Assembly (NCBI GenBank): GCA_965651905.1
Contig: CBFGUG010000016.1
Span: 53,587-117,586 of the forward strand
DNA: 64,000 nt
From: SZUA-265 sp965651905
GTDB lineage: Bacteria; Myxococcota_A; Polyangia; Polyangiales; Polyangiaceae
Direction of reading: 5' to 3'
Shown in pieces: positions 17,202-24,850 of this stretch. Under the pieces are notes generated by a model. That model made no database searches. It was not told the origin of the DNA and worked only from the letters and a program-made list of their open reading frames with translations. A program made the position numbers and the translations under genes. Each line of letters starts with the position of its first letter. The stretch's first letter is position 1.

Positions 17202-17737
17202 TGGCTCACTCCAAAACACGGACGTATCCCCATCGTCATCGTCAGCGTGGCTCATCTGGACGACGAAGAGCGTACGTTGGTACTCGGCGTCATCCTGGAA
17301 GAGATCCTGGCGTTCCCACCAAACGCCCCACCGTACTGCTGATGAAGACCGGACGCGCCTACGGCATCGGCGTAGTCGTCGCCAGCCAAAACCCGATGGA
17401 TCTCGACTACCGCACGCTGTCCAACGCTGGTTACTGGGCCGTCGGGCGGTTGCAAACGGACGCGGACCGCGAACGTGTCGTCGACAGTATCGCCAACGCG
17501 CATGAACCCGGGGCCAGCACCAAAGAACTGCACGACGTATTGCGCAAACTCGGCAAACGCTGGTTCGTCGTACGCAACGTACACAGCACGCCCAGCACCA
17601 TCCTGATGCAACCCCGCTGGGCACTATCGTACCTACGCGGCCCGATGACCCTCGGCGACATCCAACGCGCACTCGAATTCCGCAAAGCGATGAGGCAAGA
17701 GCGTCAAGTGCCGCTCAGGGTGGTGGGCAGTGAGTGA
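17202..17737 (+). pseudogene. Truncated duplicate of the HerA/FtsK-like ATPase gene (3' end)
   Basis: This segment matches the 3' third of the intact ATPase gene at 24847-26340, starting at the codons for EWLTPKHGR. Relative to that gene it lacks 91 bp (25796-25886 in the intact copy; junction near 17314), which shifts the frame and removes the Walker B region. Downstream of the deletion 120 encoded residues (from MKTGRAYGIG to AMRQE) are identical to the intact protein, so the duplication is recent. Upstream of 17202 the similarity ends. It cannot make a working ATPase. Confidence 0.9.
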
Positions 17738-17879
17738 GCGGGCCGTTGCATGGGTTCACCTGCGCGTCGAAGCACAGTCTGCTATCGCCTCAGCCGCAGG
17801 GGGCGCATTCATCCAGCCATTCCGCATTCCGCTTACGTGTCGTGCACGAGCCGCTCCGAAGATACCACGGCGCACCGGC

Positions 17880-18172
17880 CCTCACCAGCGCAAGGTGATC
17901 AACTCGAGTTACTGGGAGAAGAGTATAGGTGTGCACCTAAAGCACTTTGTCATCGCTGAGCCTGGTTGTTGGCGCACGTCTTCGCTGCGGATCTGGGGCA
18001 GTGCCCTCGCTGCGGCGGTGCTATGCGCTGGGCGGAGGTAGCGAAGACCGAGAGAGCTGCGCTCCGCTTGATGGCGAAGCTCGGCCATGACCCGCACCCA
18101 CCGCGCGACGTGTCAGTGACCCCCGCTCGATCAGCTGAGCTTGCAGTTTGGGAACTGAACGGTGCTTGCTGA
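17880..18172 (+). pseudogene. IS91-family transposase remnant, C-terminal end
   Basis: The frame ending at 18172 encodes LLAHVFAADLGQCPRCGGAM followed by RWAEVAKTERAALRLMAKLG, which is the typical C-terminal CPxCGGxMRW zinc-finger signature of IS91-family transposases. Preceding codons are in other frames and eroded. No start or catalytic tyrosine region remains. N-terminal pieces of a similar transposase occur at about 31.5 kb and 37.4 kb. Confidence 0.75.
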
Positions 18173-18385
18173 GGTTGACTTGCCTTCGAGAATTGCGAGG
18201 GGGTGCACTGGTCTGTCTTCTTGGGTGCTCGTCCGTCCGCGGATGAATCACATTGCTGTCTCGGTCACTCCGACCGCCCGAGCAGCGGGACATACATGAG
18301 TCCGAAGCGTTCAGGTGCTCCAGAATCGGTGGCCTGGTCCCCCTGGAGTCGGTCGTCACCTACTGCCGGAACACGCATTCGCGAA

Positions 18386-18934
18386 CTATGGCTTCCCAGC
18401 GGCTTGCGACTGTCCTTCACCGGACTCCAGGCGCTGAATCTCATCGAGAAACACTTGACGCATTGATGCGTCTCGTTGGACTGCCTCGGCAATCTCCGAG
18501 TAGCGATCCTCATTGAGGCCTGCCTCCAGCATGGCCATGGTTGTCGCGCGATTGGCGGAGCGTTGAGCGGCCCGTGCCTGTTCGGCGTTTGGAGCTGCGG
18601 TGATCAAGGGGCTGTACTGGGCATTGACTGCCCGTATCGCAGAGTACGCTTTCGCGAACTTCCTTACTTCTCGTTCCTTCGCAGGACCTGCCTTCGTCGC
18701 GGGGGGCATGGCCTCCGCTGTTCCTGAAGGCGTCGGGTCGGGGCTGTCGTGCGCTGTGGGGTTCGACGCGGTGTCGAGTTGCTCGTGTGGACTACTTTCG
18801 CCCTGGATTTCCCCCCGGACGGAGGGCTTGGGATCATGATCGCACCCTACGGTTAACACCCCGAGCGCACTCATGCCAACGATCACACGGGTCGCTATTG
18901 GCACCATCTCGTAGGCATTGTGTGACCTTTTCAT
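18386..18934 (-). CDS. DUF4168-like lipoprotein (second gene of pair)
   Basis: The 182-residue product has a lipoprotein signal ending GVLTVGC, a Pro/Ser/Thr-rich linker, and an alpha-helical domain of DUF4168 type (KFAKAYSAIRAVNAQYSPLI, then SEIAEAVQRDASMRQVFLDE). Its ATG overlaps the stop of the paralogous gene upstream (18931-18934). DUF4168 proteins are periplasmic and of unknown function. The pair is transcribed away from a sensor kinase/NtrC regulator and has a sigma-54-type promoter, so it is probably the main target of that system. Confidence 0.8.
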   Translation of the reverse strand: MKRSHNAYEMVPIATRVIVGMSALGVLTVGCDHDPKPSVRGEIQGESSPHEQLDTASNPTAHDSPDPTPSGTAEAMPPATKAGPAKEREVRKFAKAYSAIRAVNAQYSPLITAAPNAEQARAAQRSANRATTMAMLEAGLNEDRYSEIAEAVQRDASMRQVFLDEIQRLESGEGQSQAAGKP

Positions 18935-19539
18935 TCGGCCTCCTTTCGAGATGCAGCTGCCTCCTCAACGAGGGTCGTCACCCGCGAGTGGAAGGCTGGG
19001 TCCTCGACCATGTCCGTCTGGATTTCCTGAAACTCTTGTATCGAGATCCCGTCTTGCTCCTCGATGGCTTGCGCCATTTCGGCGCCCGCTTGTGTTTGGA
19101 GCTGCGCGGCCTGTTCAGCTGTCGCGACGTTCTGCAGCGCCGCCCCGTAGCGTACTTTGATATCAGACACCCGAAGGTAGGCTTCAACGAACGCGTCGAG
19201 CTTTGCCTCGTCGACCGCAGATGCGTCGGATGCGTCCTCTCCCAGACGTTGTGTTGCATCCGGATGTTCTTCGGACGACTGAGGAGCGGCCGTGCCTGAA
19301 ATGGAGTTCGACTCGTTCTCGCCAGCTGCTTGCCCTGTGCTTGTCGTTGCCTGTGTTGGGTTACCCCCATGTGGGCTAGCGCTGGCTGCTGGTGCTTCCT
19401 CGCTCGGGAGTGTATTGGCGTCCGAGCTTGGTGAGGGCGTTCGAGGGCCTGGCGCTGGATCGCGCGTCGGTGCGCAAGCGAGAGCGCCTGCCAGGGCTGC
19501 GCATAACGTGATGGTTGCTGAGTTTTGTCTACGTGACAT
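18931..19539 (-). CDS. DUF4168-like lipoprotein (first gene of pair)
   Basis: The 202-residue product has a signal ending LAGALAC, a linker of about 90 residues rich in Ser, Ala, Pro and Thr, and a DUF4168-type helical domain (LDAFVEAYLRVSDIKVRYGA, then SIQEFQEIQTDMVEDPAFHS). It is a paralogue of the next gene and overlaps its start. The ATG at 19539 is chosen because the lipoprotein signal follows at once and because a sigma-54 -24/-12 element lies about 65-80 bp upstream. Long disordered linkers suggest that both proteins extend from the outer membrane into the periplasm. Confidence 0.8.
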   Translation of the reverse strand: MSRRQNSATITLCAALAGALACAPTRDPAPGPRTPSPSSDANTLPSEEAPAASASPHGGNPTQATTSTGQAAGENESNSISGTAAPQSSEEHPDATQRLGEDASDASAVDEAKLDAFVEAYLRVSDIKVRYGAALQNVATAEQAAQLQTQAGAEMAQAIEEQDGISIQEFQEIQTDMVEDPAFHSRVTTLVEEAAASRKEAE

Positions 19540-19601
19540 TCTCGAGTGGTCACCTTTCATTTGGAACTTGGTTGAGGCTCGTTCGGGAGCTGTCAGATAG
19601 C

Positions 19602-19620
19602 GGGTGCAGATGTCGTGCCA
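19602..19620 (-). promoter_or_regulatory. Sigma-54 (-24/-12) promoter of the DUF4168 operon
   Basis: Read on the minus strand, 19620 to 19606 is TGGCAC-N5-CTGC followed by A. The invariant GG and GC are present with 10 bases between them; only the first T of the TTGC box differs. It faces the DUF4168 genes, whose ATG lies at 19539, giving a leader of about 50 bases. The adjacent divergent gene pair encodes an NtrC-type activator. Confidence 0.7.
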
Positions 19621-19730
19621 CGTAGCGTGAGCCCGACCTTTTCTCGCTGAATCGGCGCGAAATACCTCCACGCTGCGACGGAAGGCGGCTCTCCACCGCG
19701 AGCTCACAAGGAGGTCTTTCCGAGTGTCTG

Positions 19731-19751
19731 CATGTCCAATGTTTGGACATG
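19731..19751. promoter_or_regulatory. 21-bp palindrome, likely activator binding site
   Basis: CATGTCCAA and TTGGACATG are perfect inverted repeats around TGT. The site lies 111 bp upstream of the sigma-54 promoter and 60 bp before the kinase start, where an NtrC-type enhancer site would be expected. Confidence 0.6.
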
Positions 19752-19810
19752 CCCAAGTTCTAGACGCGCGTAGCGGGTTCCTGCGGGAGAGGGTTGGTTG
19801 AACAAACTGC

Positions 19811-21394
19811 GTGGAGGTAGCGTCCCTTGGTGAAACCTCTTATGTCCCGGTCATGGCTTTGCTCCCTCGGGTCAGGTTGTTACGAAGCTGGCGCTCCTGG
19901 CAGATCCCCGCGCGAACCATCGGGCTGGCGGAACGTCTGCCGTTGAGGCTCACGGCATTCATCTTGATCCCTGTCGTTGCGACGACGATCGCTGTTGGGT
20001 TTGGTGCGCTATCCTCGTTGGAGCGACACTTGGAACACCGCCTGCAGCGAGAGGTGGAGATGGTTGCCCGAGCGTTACAAATGCCACTGGGTGTCGCCCT
20101 TGCCAGGAATGGCCCTGACTCCGTGCGACCAGCGCTCGATTCGGCTTTCGCGATCGGCCGCGTGTATGGCGCGTTCGTGTACGATCGCGCTGGAGAACTC
20201 GTCGCTTCTTCCGCCCCACGTCGACCCAACAACTACTCGGGGGACGTGTCCGACGTGATAGCGGCTGGAGAACGTATCGGCAGATATGATGAGATGGACG
20301 GGCGCGAGGTCTACTCCTATTTCGTCCCCCTCAACGGTATGGGTAGCGAACTTGTAGGCGTCCTTCGGGTGACCAGTAAGAAGAGCGATCTAGAGCGTTA
20401 CTTGGCTGATCTTCGGGCAGACGGAATGTTGCTCGTGGGGCTGACGGCTAGTGTGCTCACGGCGCTCGTATTGCTTGGCTACTACGCTGCCGTAGGTCGA
20501 TCTCTGCGTAGCCTTGCACTGTCGTTCAAGCGAGTGGCGTCAGGTGAGCGTGACCATCGCACCCACGTCAGTGGTCCTCAGGAGTTAGCTTCGCTCGCGG
20601 CGCTTTTCAATTCTATGCTCGATTCGCTGAACGACGCGCAAGCCCGAACGGAACGAGAGCGTCGAGCCCGACGCACCATGGAACGGCAGCTCAGGCATTC
20701 GGAACGGCTGGCTATCATTGGCGGAGTGACGGCCGGGGTGGCGCATGAGTTCGGAACGCCACTCAGCACGGTTGGAGGGCACGCGCAGCGGTTGTTGCGC
20801 CGGCCCAATCTAGATCCGTCGATGCGAGAGTCCCTCGGTGCAATCAGGAGCCAGGTAATCCGTATGGAGGGGTTGGTGCGGCAATTGCTCCAGTACGGCG
20901 CAAAACAAACGGCGCGGCCCGTGTCGTGCGACTCGAGATCGCTCGTGATGGCGGCGCTAGGCACTCTCGCCGCACCGTTGCAGCATTCGAACGTGTTAGT
21001 GGGGCTGGGCGGAGTAAACACGCTGACTGTGCAGGTTGACCGTGCCCGCGTTGAGCAGGCACTGATCAACTTGCTCCGCAACGCGATCCAGGCAGCTAGG
21101 CGTCGGGTGGAGGTCAGCTGTCATCTTCAGGACAGTGAGATCGTTTTCGTGTTTGACGACGACGGTGCAGGCGTAAACCCGCAACTCGGTCAACGGCTCT
21201 ACGAGCCGTTCGTCACCGACAAGCAGGCCTCGGGCGGGAGCGGACTCGGTCTGGCAATTTGTTCGACGGTTGCTCAGGAACACGGCGGTGCGCTTTCGAA
21301 TGCCGTATCCCCTCTGGGAGGAGCGCGCTTCATCCTGGCGCTGCCCAGCGGTGCTCAGAGAGACTCTGGCCTGGGTACGACGGGCACGACATGA
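19811..21394 (+). CDS. Membrane sensor histidine kinase (NtrB/ZraS-like)
   Basis: The 527-residue product has a transmembrane segment at about 47-67 (LTAFILIPVVATTIAVGFGA), an extracytoplasmic sensor region, a second segment at about 203-226, a HAMP domain, a HisKA dimerisation domain with phospho-acceptor His in VAHEFGTPLS (about residue 311), and a HATPase domain (NLLRNAIQAARRR; GSGLGLAICSTVAQEHGG). The sequence after the H-box is the type paired with NtrC-family regulators. Its stop overlaps the regulator start by four bases. GTG 19811 is used; ATG 19853 is possible. The ligand is unknown; the divergent periplasmic lipoproteins hint at an envelope signal. Confidence 0.9.
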   Translation: MEVASLGETSYVPVMALLPRVRLLRSWRSWQIPARTIGLAERLPLRLTAFILIPVVATTIAVGFGALSSLERHLEHRLQREVEMVARALQMPLGVALARNGPDSVRPALDSAFAIGRVYGAFVYDRAGELVASSAPRRPNNYSGDVSDVIAAGERIGRYDEMDGREVYSYFVPLNGMGSELVGVLRVTSKKSDLERYLADLRADGMLLVGLTASVLTALVLLGYYAAVGRSLRSLALSFKRVASGERDHRTHVSGPQELASLAALFNSMLDSLNDAQARTERERRARRTMERQLRHSERLAIIGGVTAGVAHEFGTPLSTVGGHAQRLLRRPNLDPSMRESLGAIRSQVIRMEGLVRQLLQYGAKQTARPVSCDSRSLVMAALGTLAAPLQHSNVLVGLGGVNTLTVQVDRARVEQALINLLRNAIQAARRRVEVSCHLQDSEIVFVFDDDGAGVNPQLGQRLYEPFVTDKQASGGSGLGLAICSTVAQEHGGALSNAVSPLGGARFILALPSGAQRDSGLGTTGTT

Positions 21395-22776
21395 TGGTGC
21401 ACTCGGTGCAACGGGCTCTATTGGTGGAGGACGATGACTTCTTACGGGATCTGCTCACGCGCGAGCTTCGAGATCTGGAACTGGACGTCGTGGCGGTGGC
21501 TTCTGCGGAGGAAGCTTTGGCGTGTATCGCAGACGTTGCGCCAACTGTTGTAGTTACGGATCTCAGGTTGCCGGGGCTCGATGGCATCGCGTTGCTCGAT
21601 CGGGTCCAGCGGGAGCTGGAGCTGACCCGCGTACCTCCCTTCGTGCTCATTACCGCGTTTGGGACCGTGGATCGCGCGGTTGAGGCGTTGAAACACGGCG
21701 CGGCGGACTTCCTGACTAAACCATTGGACTTGGACCATTTGCGCCTACGCATTCAACGCTTGCTCGAGGTTGAGAATTTGAGGAGGCGCGTCGCGTTGCA
21801 GAGGGATGGCTCCGTTGATGCGCCGTTTCACGGCATCATCGGACAGAGCGTAGCCATGCGCCGCTTGATGGACCAAGTGCGGCACGTGGCTGGGGCACGG
21901 GGCCCAGTGTTGATTGCTGGCGAAAGTGGTGTGGGTAAGGAGTTAGTTGCACGGGCTGTGCATGGTGAAAGTGATCGTCGAGATGGGCCGTTCGTTCCGG
22001 TGAACTGCGCGAGCGTGCCAGTGTCATTGTTGGAAAGCGAGTTCTTCGGCTACGAGCGAGGTTCGTTCACGGGGGCCTCGCGCGGGCGTAGTGGTCTGTT
22101 CGCGGCGGCTGAAGGCGGCACGATCCTGCTCGACGAAGTTAGCGAGTTGCCCACCGCGCTTCAGGCGAAGCTGTTGCGCGTACTACAGGAGGGTTGCGTT
22201 CGTCGAGTAGGCGCAACCCACGAGGTCCCGGTGAATGTCCGCGTCTTGGCGGCGACGAACAAGGACTTGGAAGAGGAGATGGAGTCCGGTCGATTCAGAA
22301 CGGACTTGTTCTTTCGCCTCAGTACCTTCGCCCTCCGGGTTCCGAGTCTCGCCGAGCGCGGGACGGACATCGAACTCCTGATTGCGCACTTTCTTTCCGC
22401 TTACCGTGGGCCAGCAGGAAAGCGCATCGATGGTGCGTCGTCCGAAGTGCTCCAGCACCTTCGAAGCTATCCGTTCCCTGGTAACGTGCGCGAACTCGAA
22501 AACATCGTGGAGCACGCCGTTACCTTCTGCAGTGGACCGACCATCGAGCTGAGGGATCTACCGGCGCGCGTTCGAGACTACCAAGGGGGAGGGGGGCAAC
22601 GTCGCCGAACGATACCACCCGCTCTTCTGTCCGATGGAGGGATCTTGACCCTGGAAGAGCTCGCGAATCGCTACGTCAGCCACGTCCTGGACCTGACGAA
22701 CGACAACAAGCGTCGCGCCGCGAAGCTCTTAGGGGTGAGTCGTCAAACCTTGTATCGCTACCTCAAGTCTTCTTGA
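21391..22776 (+). CDS. NtrC-family sigma-54-dependent response regulator
   Basis: The 461-residue product has a receiver domain (LLVEDDDFLRD acidic pocket; phospho-acceptor Asp57 in TDLRLPGLDG; late Lys in FLTKPLD), an AAA+ domain with Walker A GESGVGKE, Walker B GGTILLDEVSELP, the arginine-rich RTDLFFRLSTF and PGNVRELENIVEHA, and a Fis-type C-terminal HTH (KRRAAKLLGVSRQTLYRYLK). The sigma-54 contact loop reads GSFTGA instead of GAFTGA, a mild variant keeping the key Phe-Thr-Gly. It forms a two-gene operon with the kinase and probably activates the divergent DUF4168 promoter. A terminator hairpin overlaps its stop codon. Confidence 0.93.
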   Translation: MMVHSVQRALLVEDDDFLRDLLTRELRDLELDVVAVASAEEALACIADVAPTVVVTDLRLPGLDGIALLDRVQRELELTRVPPFVLITAFGTVDRAVEALKHGAADFLTKPLDLDHLRLRIQRLLEVENLRRRVALQRDGSVDAPFHGIIGQSVAMRRLMDQVRHVAGARGPVLIAGESGVGKELVARAVHGESDRRDGPFVPVNCASVPVSLLESEFFGYERGSFTGASRGRSGLFAAAEGGTILLDEVSELPTALQAKLLRVLQEGCVRRVGATHEVPVNVRVLAATNKDLEEEMESGRFRTDLFFRLSTFALRVPSLAERGTDIELLIAHFLSAYRGPAGKRIDGASSEVLQHLRSYPFPGNVRELENIVEHAVTFCSGPTIELRDLPARVRDYQGGGGQRRRTIPPALLSDGGILTLEELANRYVSHVLDLTNDNKRRAAKLLGVSRQTLYRYLKSS

Positions 22777-22786
22777 GACTTTTTTG
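22765..22786 (+). terminator. Rho-independent terminator overlapping the regulator stop codon
   Basis: AAGTCT (22765-22770) and AGACTT (22776-22781) pair around a 5-base loop and are followed directly by a T-run. The stop codon at 22774-22776 lies within the hairpin. Confidence 0.65.
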
Positions 22787-22886
22787 CTTGGGCATTGGGA
22801 CTCCTTGTTCTCCCCATGACGGAGCTTGTTGGAGTTTCGACTGAGGCAGAACACTCCTCCGGGTTCTCCCGTGGCTTTTCCCTTCT

Positions 22887-23243
22887 TCATTGACGCGGGC
22901 GTGCGTTCACGAGCCCCAGTGACTTCTTGATCGCGTGGACGGTCGGGTAAGACACCCCAAAGTCGCGAGCAACCTGGGTGCCGCCAACGCCATCAGTGAG
23001 CGCCTTGGCGATCGCCTGCTTGCGATTGGGATCGAGCGCTCGTCCGCGCGGCTTGACGGGTGCTCGATGACGGCTGCCGACCAGAGATCCTCGACTCTGC
23101 GATGCTCCTGAAGTTGCCGCGATGATGGCGTCCGCAAGTTCACGCCCAGATGCGTACCCCAGCTCAGTGTGGAGCGTCGCCAGCGCGCGCCGTTTGGCTG
23201 CTTCTGCGTGGAGGATTTCATTGACGATGTTCTTGATACTCAT
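22887..23243 (-). CDS. Small helix-turn-helix DNA-binding protein
   Basis: The 118-residue product has an N-terminal helical region (MSIKNIVNEILHAEAAKRRA, then ELGYASGRELADAIIAAT), a basic linker and a C-terminal HTH of the Hin-resolvase/HTH_7 kind (RKQAIAKALTDGVGGTQVAR followed by DFGVSYPTVHAIKKSLGL). There is no recombinase catalytic domain, so it is probably a regulator or a DNA-organising protein. The ATG at 23243 is the last that keeps the domain whole; the frame above it runs through the palindrome array and is an artefact. It is divergent from the ATPase operon, and the array lies between them; binding to the array is an inference. Confidence 0.7.
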   Translation of the reverse strand: MSIKNIVNEILHAEAAKRRALATLHTELGYASGRELADAIIAATSGASQSRGSLVGSRHRAPVKPRGRALDPNRKQAIAKALTDGVGGTQVARDFGVSYPTVHAIKKSLGLVNARPRQ

Positions 23244-23440
23244 GCCGTGAAGTCTAGTAGGACATACGTCCCAAAACAGCCTTGCTTTGCTCGCGGGATT
23301 CATCGAGGGTCGCCGCTGGCCCCGCGGTGACGAGCCATTCCCCACCCTGGCACCGCCGCGGGGCCGCCTGAGCCAGGTCAGCGTAAGCCATTGTGACGCG
23401 GAGCGTCGCGTTGCCCGCCGGAGGATACCTCGGCCTCCGA

Positions 23441-23712
23441 TCGAACATCGCGATGCTCCGTCAGCGAGCAGCCGGGGCCGAATCGAGCATCGCGATGCTC
23501 GATTTGGGGTTCGAGGCACCGCGATCGAGCATCGCGATGCTTCGTTTTCGCGCAGCCCTGCTCCGATCGAGCATCGCGATGCTCGATTCTTGGAATGCAC
23601 CTGCTCCGATCGAACATCGCGATGCTTGATTGATGCGGTGCGGTAGAGTTTCGAACATCGCGATGCTCAGACCACTACAGAGCGGCTGGTGATCGAGCAT
23701 TCCGATGCTCAA
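23441..23712. repeat. Array of seven 16-bp palindromes phased at about 42 bp
   Basis: Cores GARCATCGCGATGCTY begin at 23443, 23485, 23527, 23569, 23612, 23653 and 23695. Steps are 42, 42, 42, 43, 41 and 42 bp, i.e. four helical turns, which places all copies on one DNA face. The centre ATCGCGAT is self-complementary; the last copy has ATTCCGAT. Intervals of about 24 bp differ from copy to copy, although two share CTGCTCCGA. The array lies in the divergent region between the small HTH gene and the ATPase operon. Confidence 0.95.
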
Positions 23713-23896
23713 AACAGTTTGACCTTTGTTCAGTTCTTCGGGGCCGAGCCCAATGTCGTTTGGGACTTTGACTATGGAACCTGGACTTACAGGAGCTCAC
23801 CATGTCGTTCATCAGGGGCGGTTGATTACCTGAAGCCATCAGGCGGGGGTGCGGTCGGCCCGCGAAACAACCAGCAACACGCATCTAGGAGGCCGT

Positions 23897-24850
23897 GTGA
23901 AGACACCCACTTCCGAAGTCGCAGCCGCGCTCTTGGACCAGCATCCGAGCGAACGAGCCTATGCCCAGCTGCTTCCCGAGCTACTCGCGGTGGCAGATGA
24001 AGACCTTCAGCGCATCAACCTCGACATCATCTTCCTGGTGAACAACATGCTCGGGGCCATGCCGGAGATAAACGACATGCGCGAAGACGTGCAGCGCACG
24101 TTCCAAGACTTCGACATGTCGCTCTTCGACCGCTTCAAGATCTGCGTGCTGGCCCTCAATCACGCCAACTCGCTGTACCGAGCCAGCCGCGCGATGCAGC
24201 GCAGTGCCACCGAGCAGGCCCGCATCGTCGAAGAGAGACGAGATCGCTTGCTCAGCCTAGCTCTCACCATGAGCAAGTTCGGGCTGCTCGATGGAGAGCC
24301 CCTGAGCGACATCAAGAAAGAGCCTGGCTACCGTAGTCTGGCCAGCGATACTTTGACGCTCGTCACGCTGCTGAAGCAAAACTGGGACAACATCGCGGGC
24401 AGCTGCCCAATCTCGGAGCGCGATCTAAACCTAGCCGGCATGGAAGTGCTGGACCTGCAAACCGCGCTAGGGCTCCAGCAACAAGCGCCTGCGCTGCGTC
24501 ACGAAGCCGCCGAAAACCGACGAAAGGCGTACACCTTGTTCCGTCAGGCGTACGAACCCATCCGTCGCGCAGCACTCTTCCTCTATGGGGAGGATCGCGC
24601 CAACGAGATCGTGCCCAAGCTCACGCCCGGCAACACGCGCTCCACCCCCCAGCAGACGAGCGCCCTCGAGCAGGAGTTTGATCCCGAAGACGGGACCACT
24701 CCGCCGCCGAATGACAGTGCCGCCGCCAATGTTAACGATGGCAATCGAACAGCGCCCACCACGCAGACCACGGTGAGCGCCGAGCAGCTGGCGGCGAGCA
24801 ACCCCCGTGGCTTTCCTGTTGGCTCAGTGTTCACGGCGCAAGACGAGTGA
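23897..24850 (+). CDS. Helical protein of unknown function, partner of the ATPase
   Basis: The 317-residue product is predominantly alpha-helical (DEDLQRINLDIIFLVNNMLG, RFKICVLALNHANSLYRASR, HEAAENRRKAYTLFRQAYEP) with a disordered Pro/Thr/Asn-rich tail from about residue 255. No enzyme motif and no membrane segment is seen. A strong AGGAGG (23887-23892) lies four bases before the GTG at 23897. Its stop overlaps the GTG of the HerA/FtsK-like ATPase gene by four bases, so the products very likely work together, the helical protein perhaps as loader or target-recognition subunit. I do not recognise the family. Confidence 0.75.
   Translation: MKTPTSEVAAALLDQHPSERAYAQLLPELLAVADEDLQRINLDIIFLVNNMLGAMPEINDMREDVQRTFQDFDMSLFDRFKICVLALNHANSLYRASRAMQRSATEQARIVEERRDRLLSLALTMSKFGLLDGEPLSDIKKEPGYRSLASDTLTLVTLLKQNWDNIAGSCPISERDLNLAGMEVLDLQTALGLQQQAPALRHEAAENRRKAYTLFRQAYEPIRRAALFLYGEDRANEIVPKLTPGNTRSTPQQTSALEQEFDPEDGTTPPPNDSAAANVNDGNRTAPTTQTTVSAEQLAASNPRGFPVGSVFTAQDE

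Noticed and set aside
22887..23600. A longer version of the HTH protein beginning inside the palindrome array
   Set aside because: The added N-terminus is only translated palindrome (SSIAMLD / EHRDA repeats in several frames); the ATG at 23243 gives a whole protein.
23441..23712. CRISPR array
   Set aside because: The repeats are 16-18 bp full palindromes, the intervals are about 24 bp and partly related, and no cas genes lie in the window.
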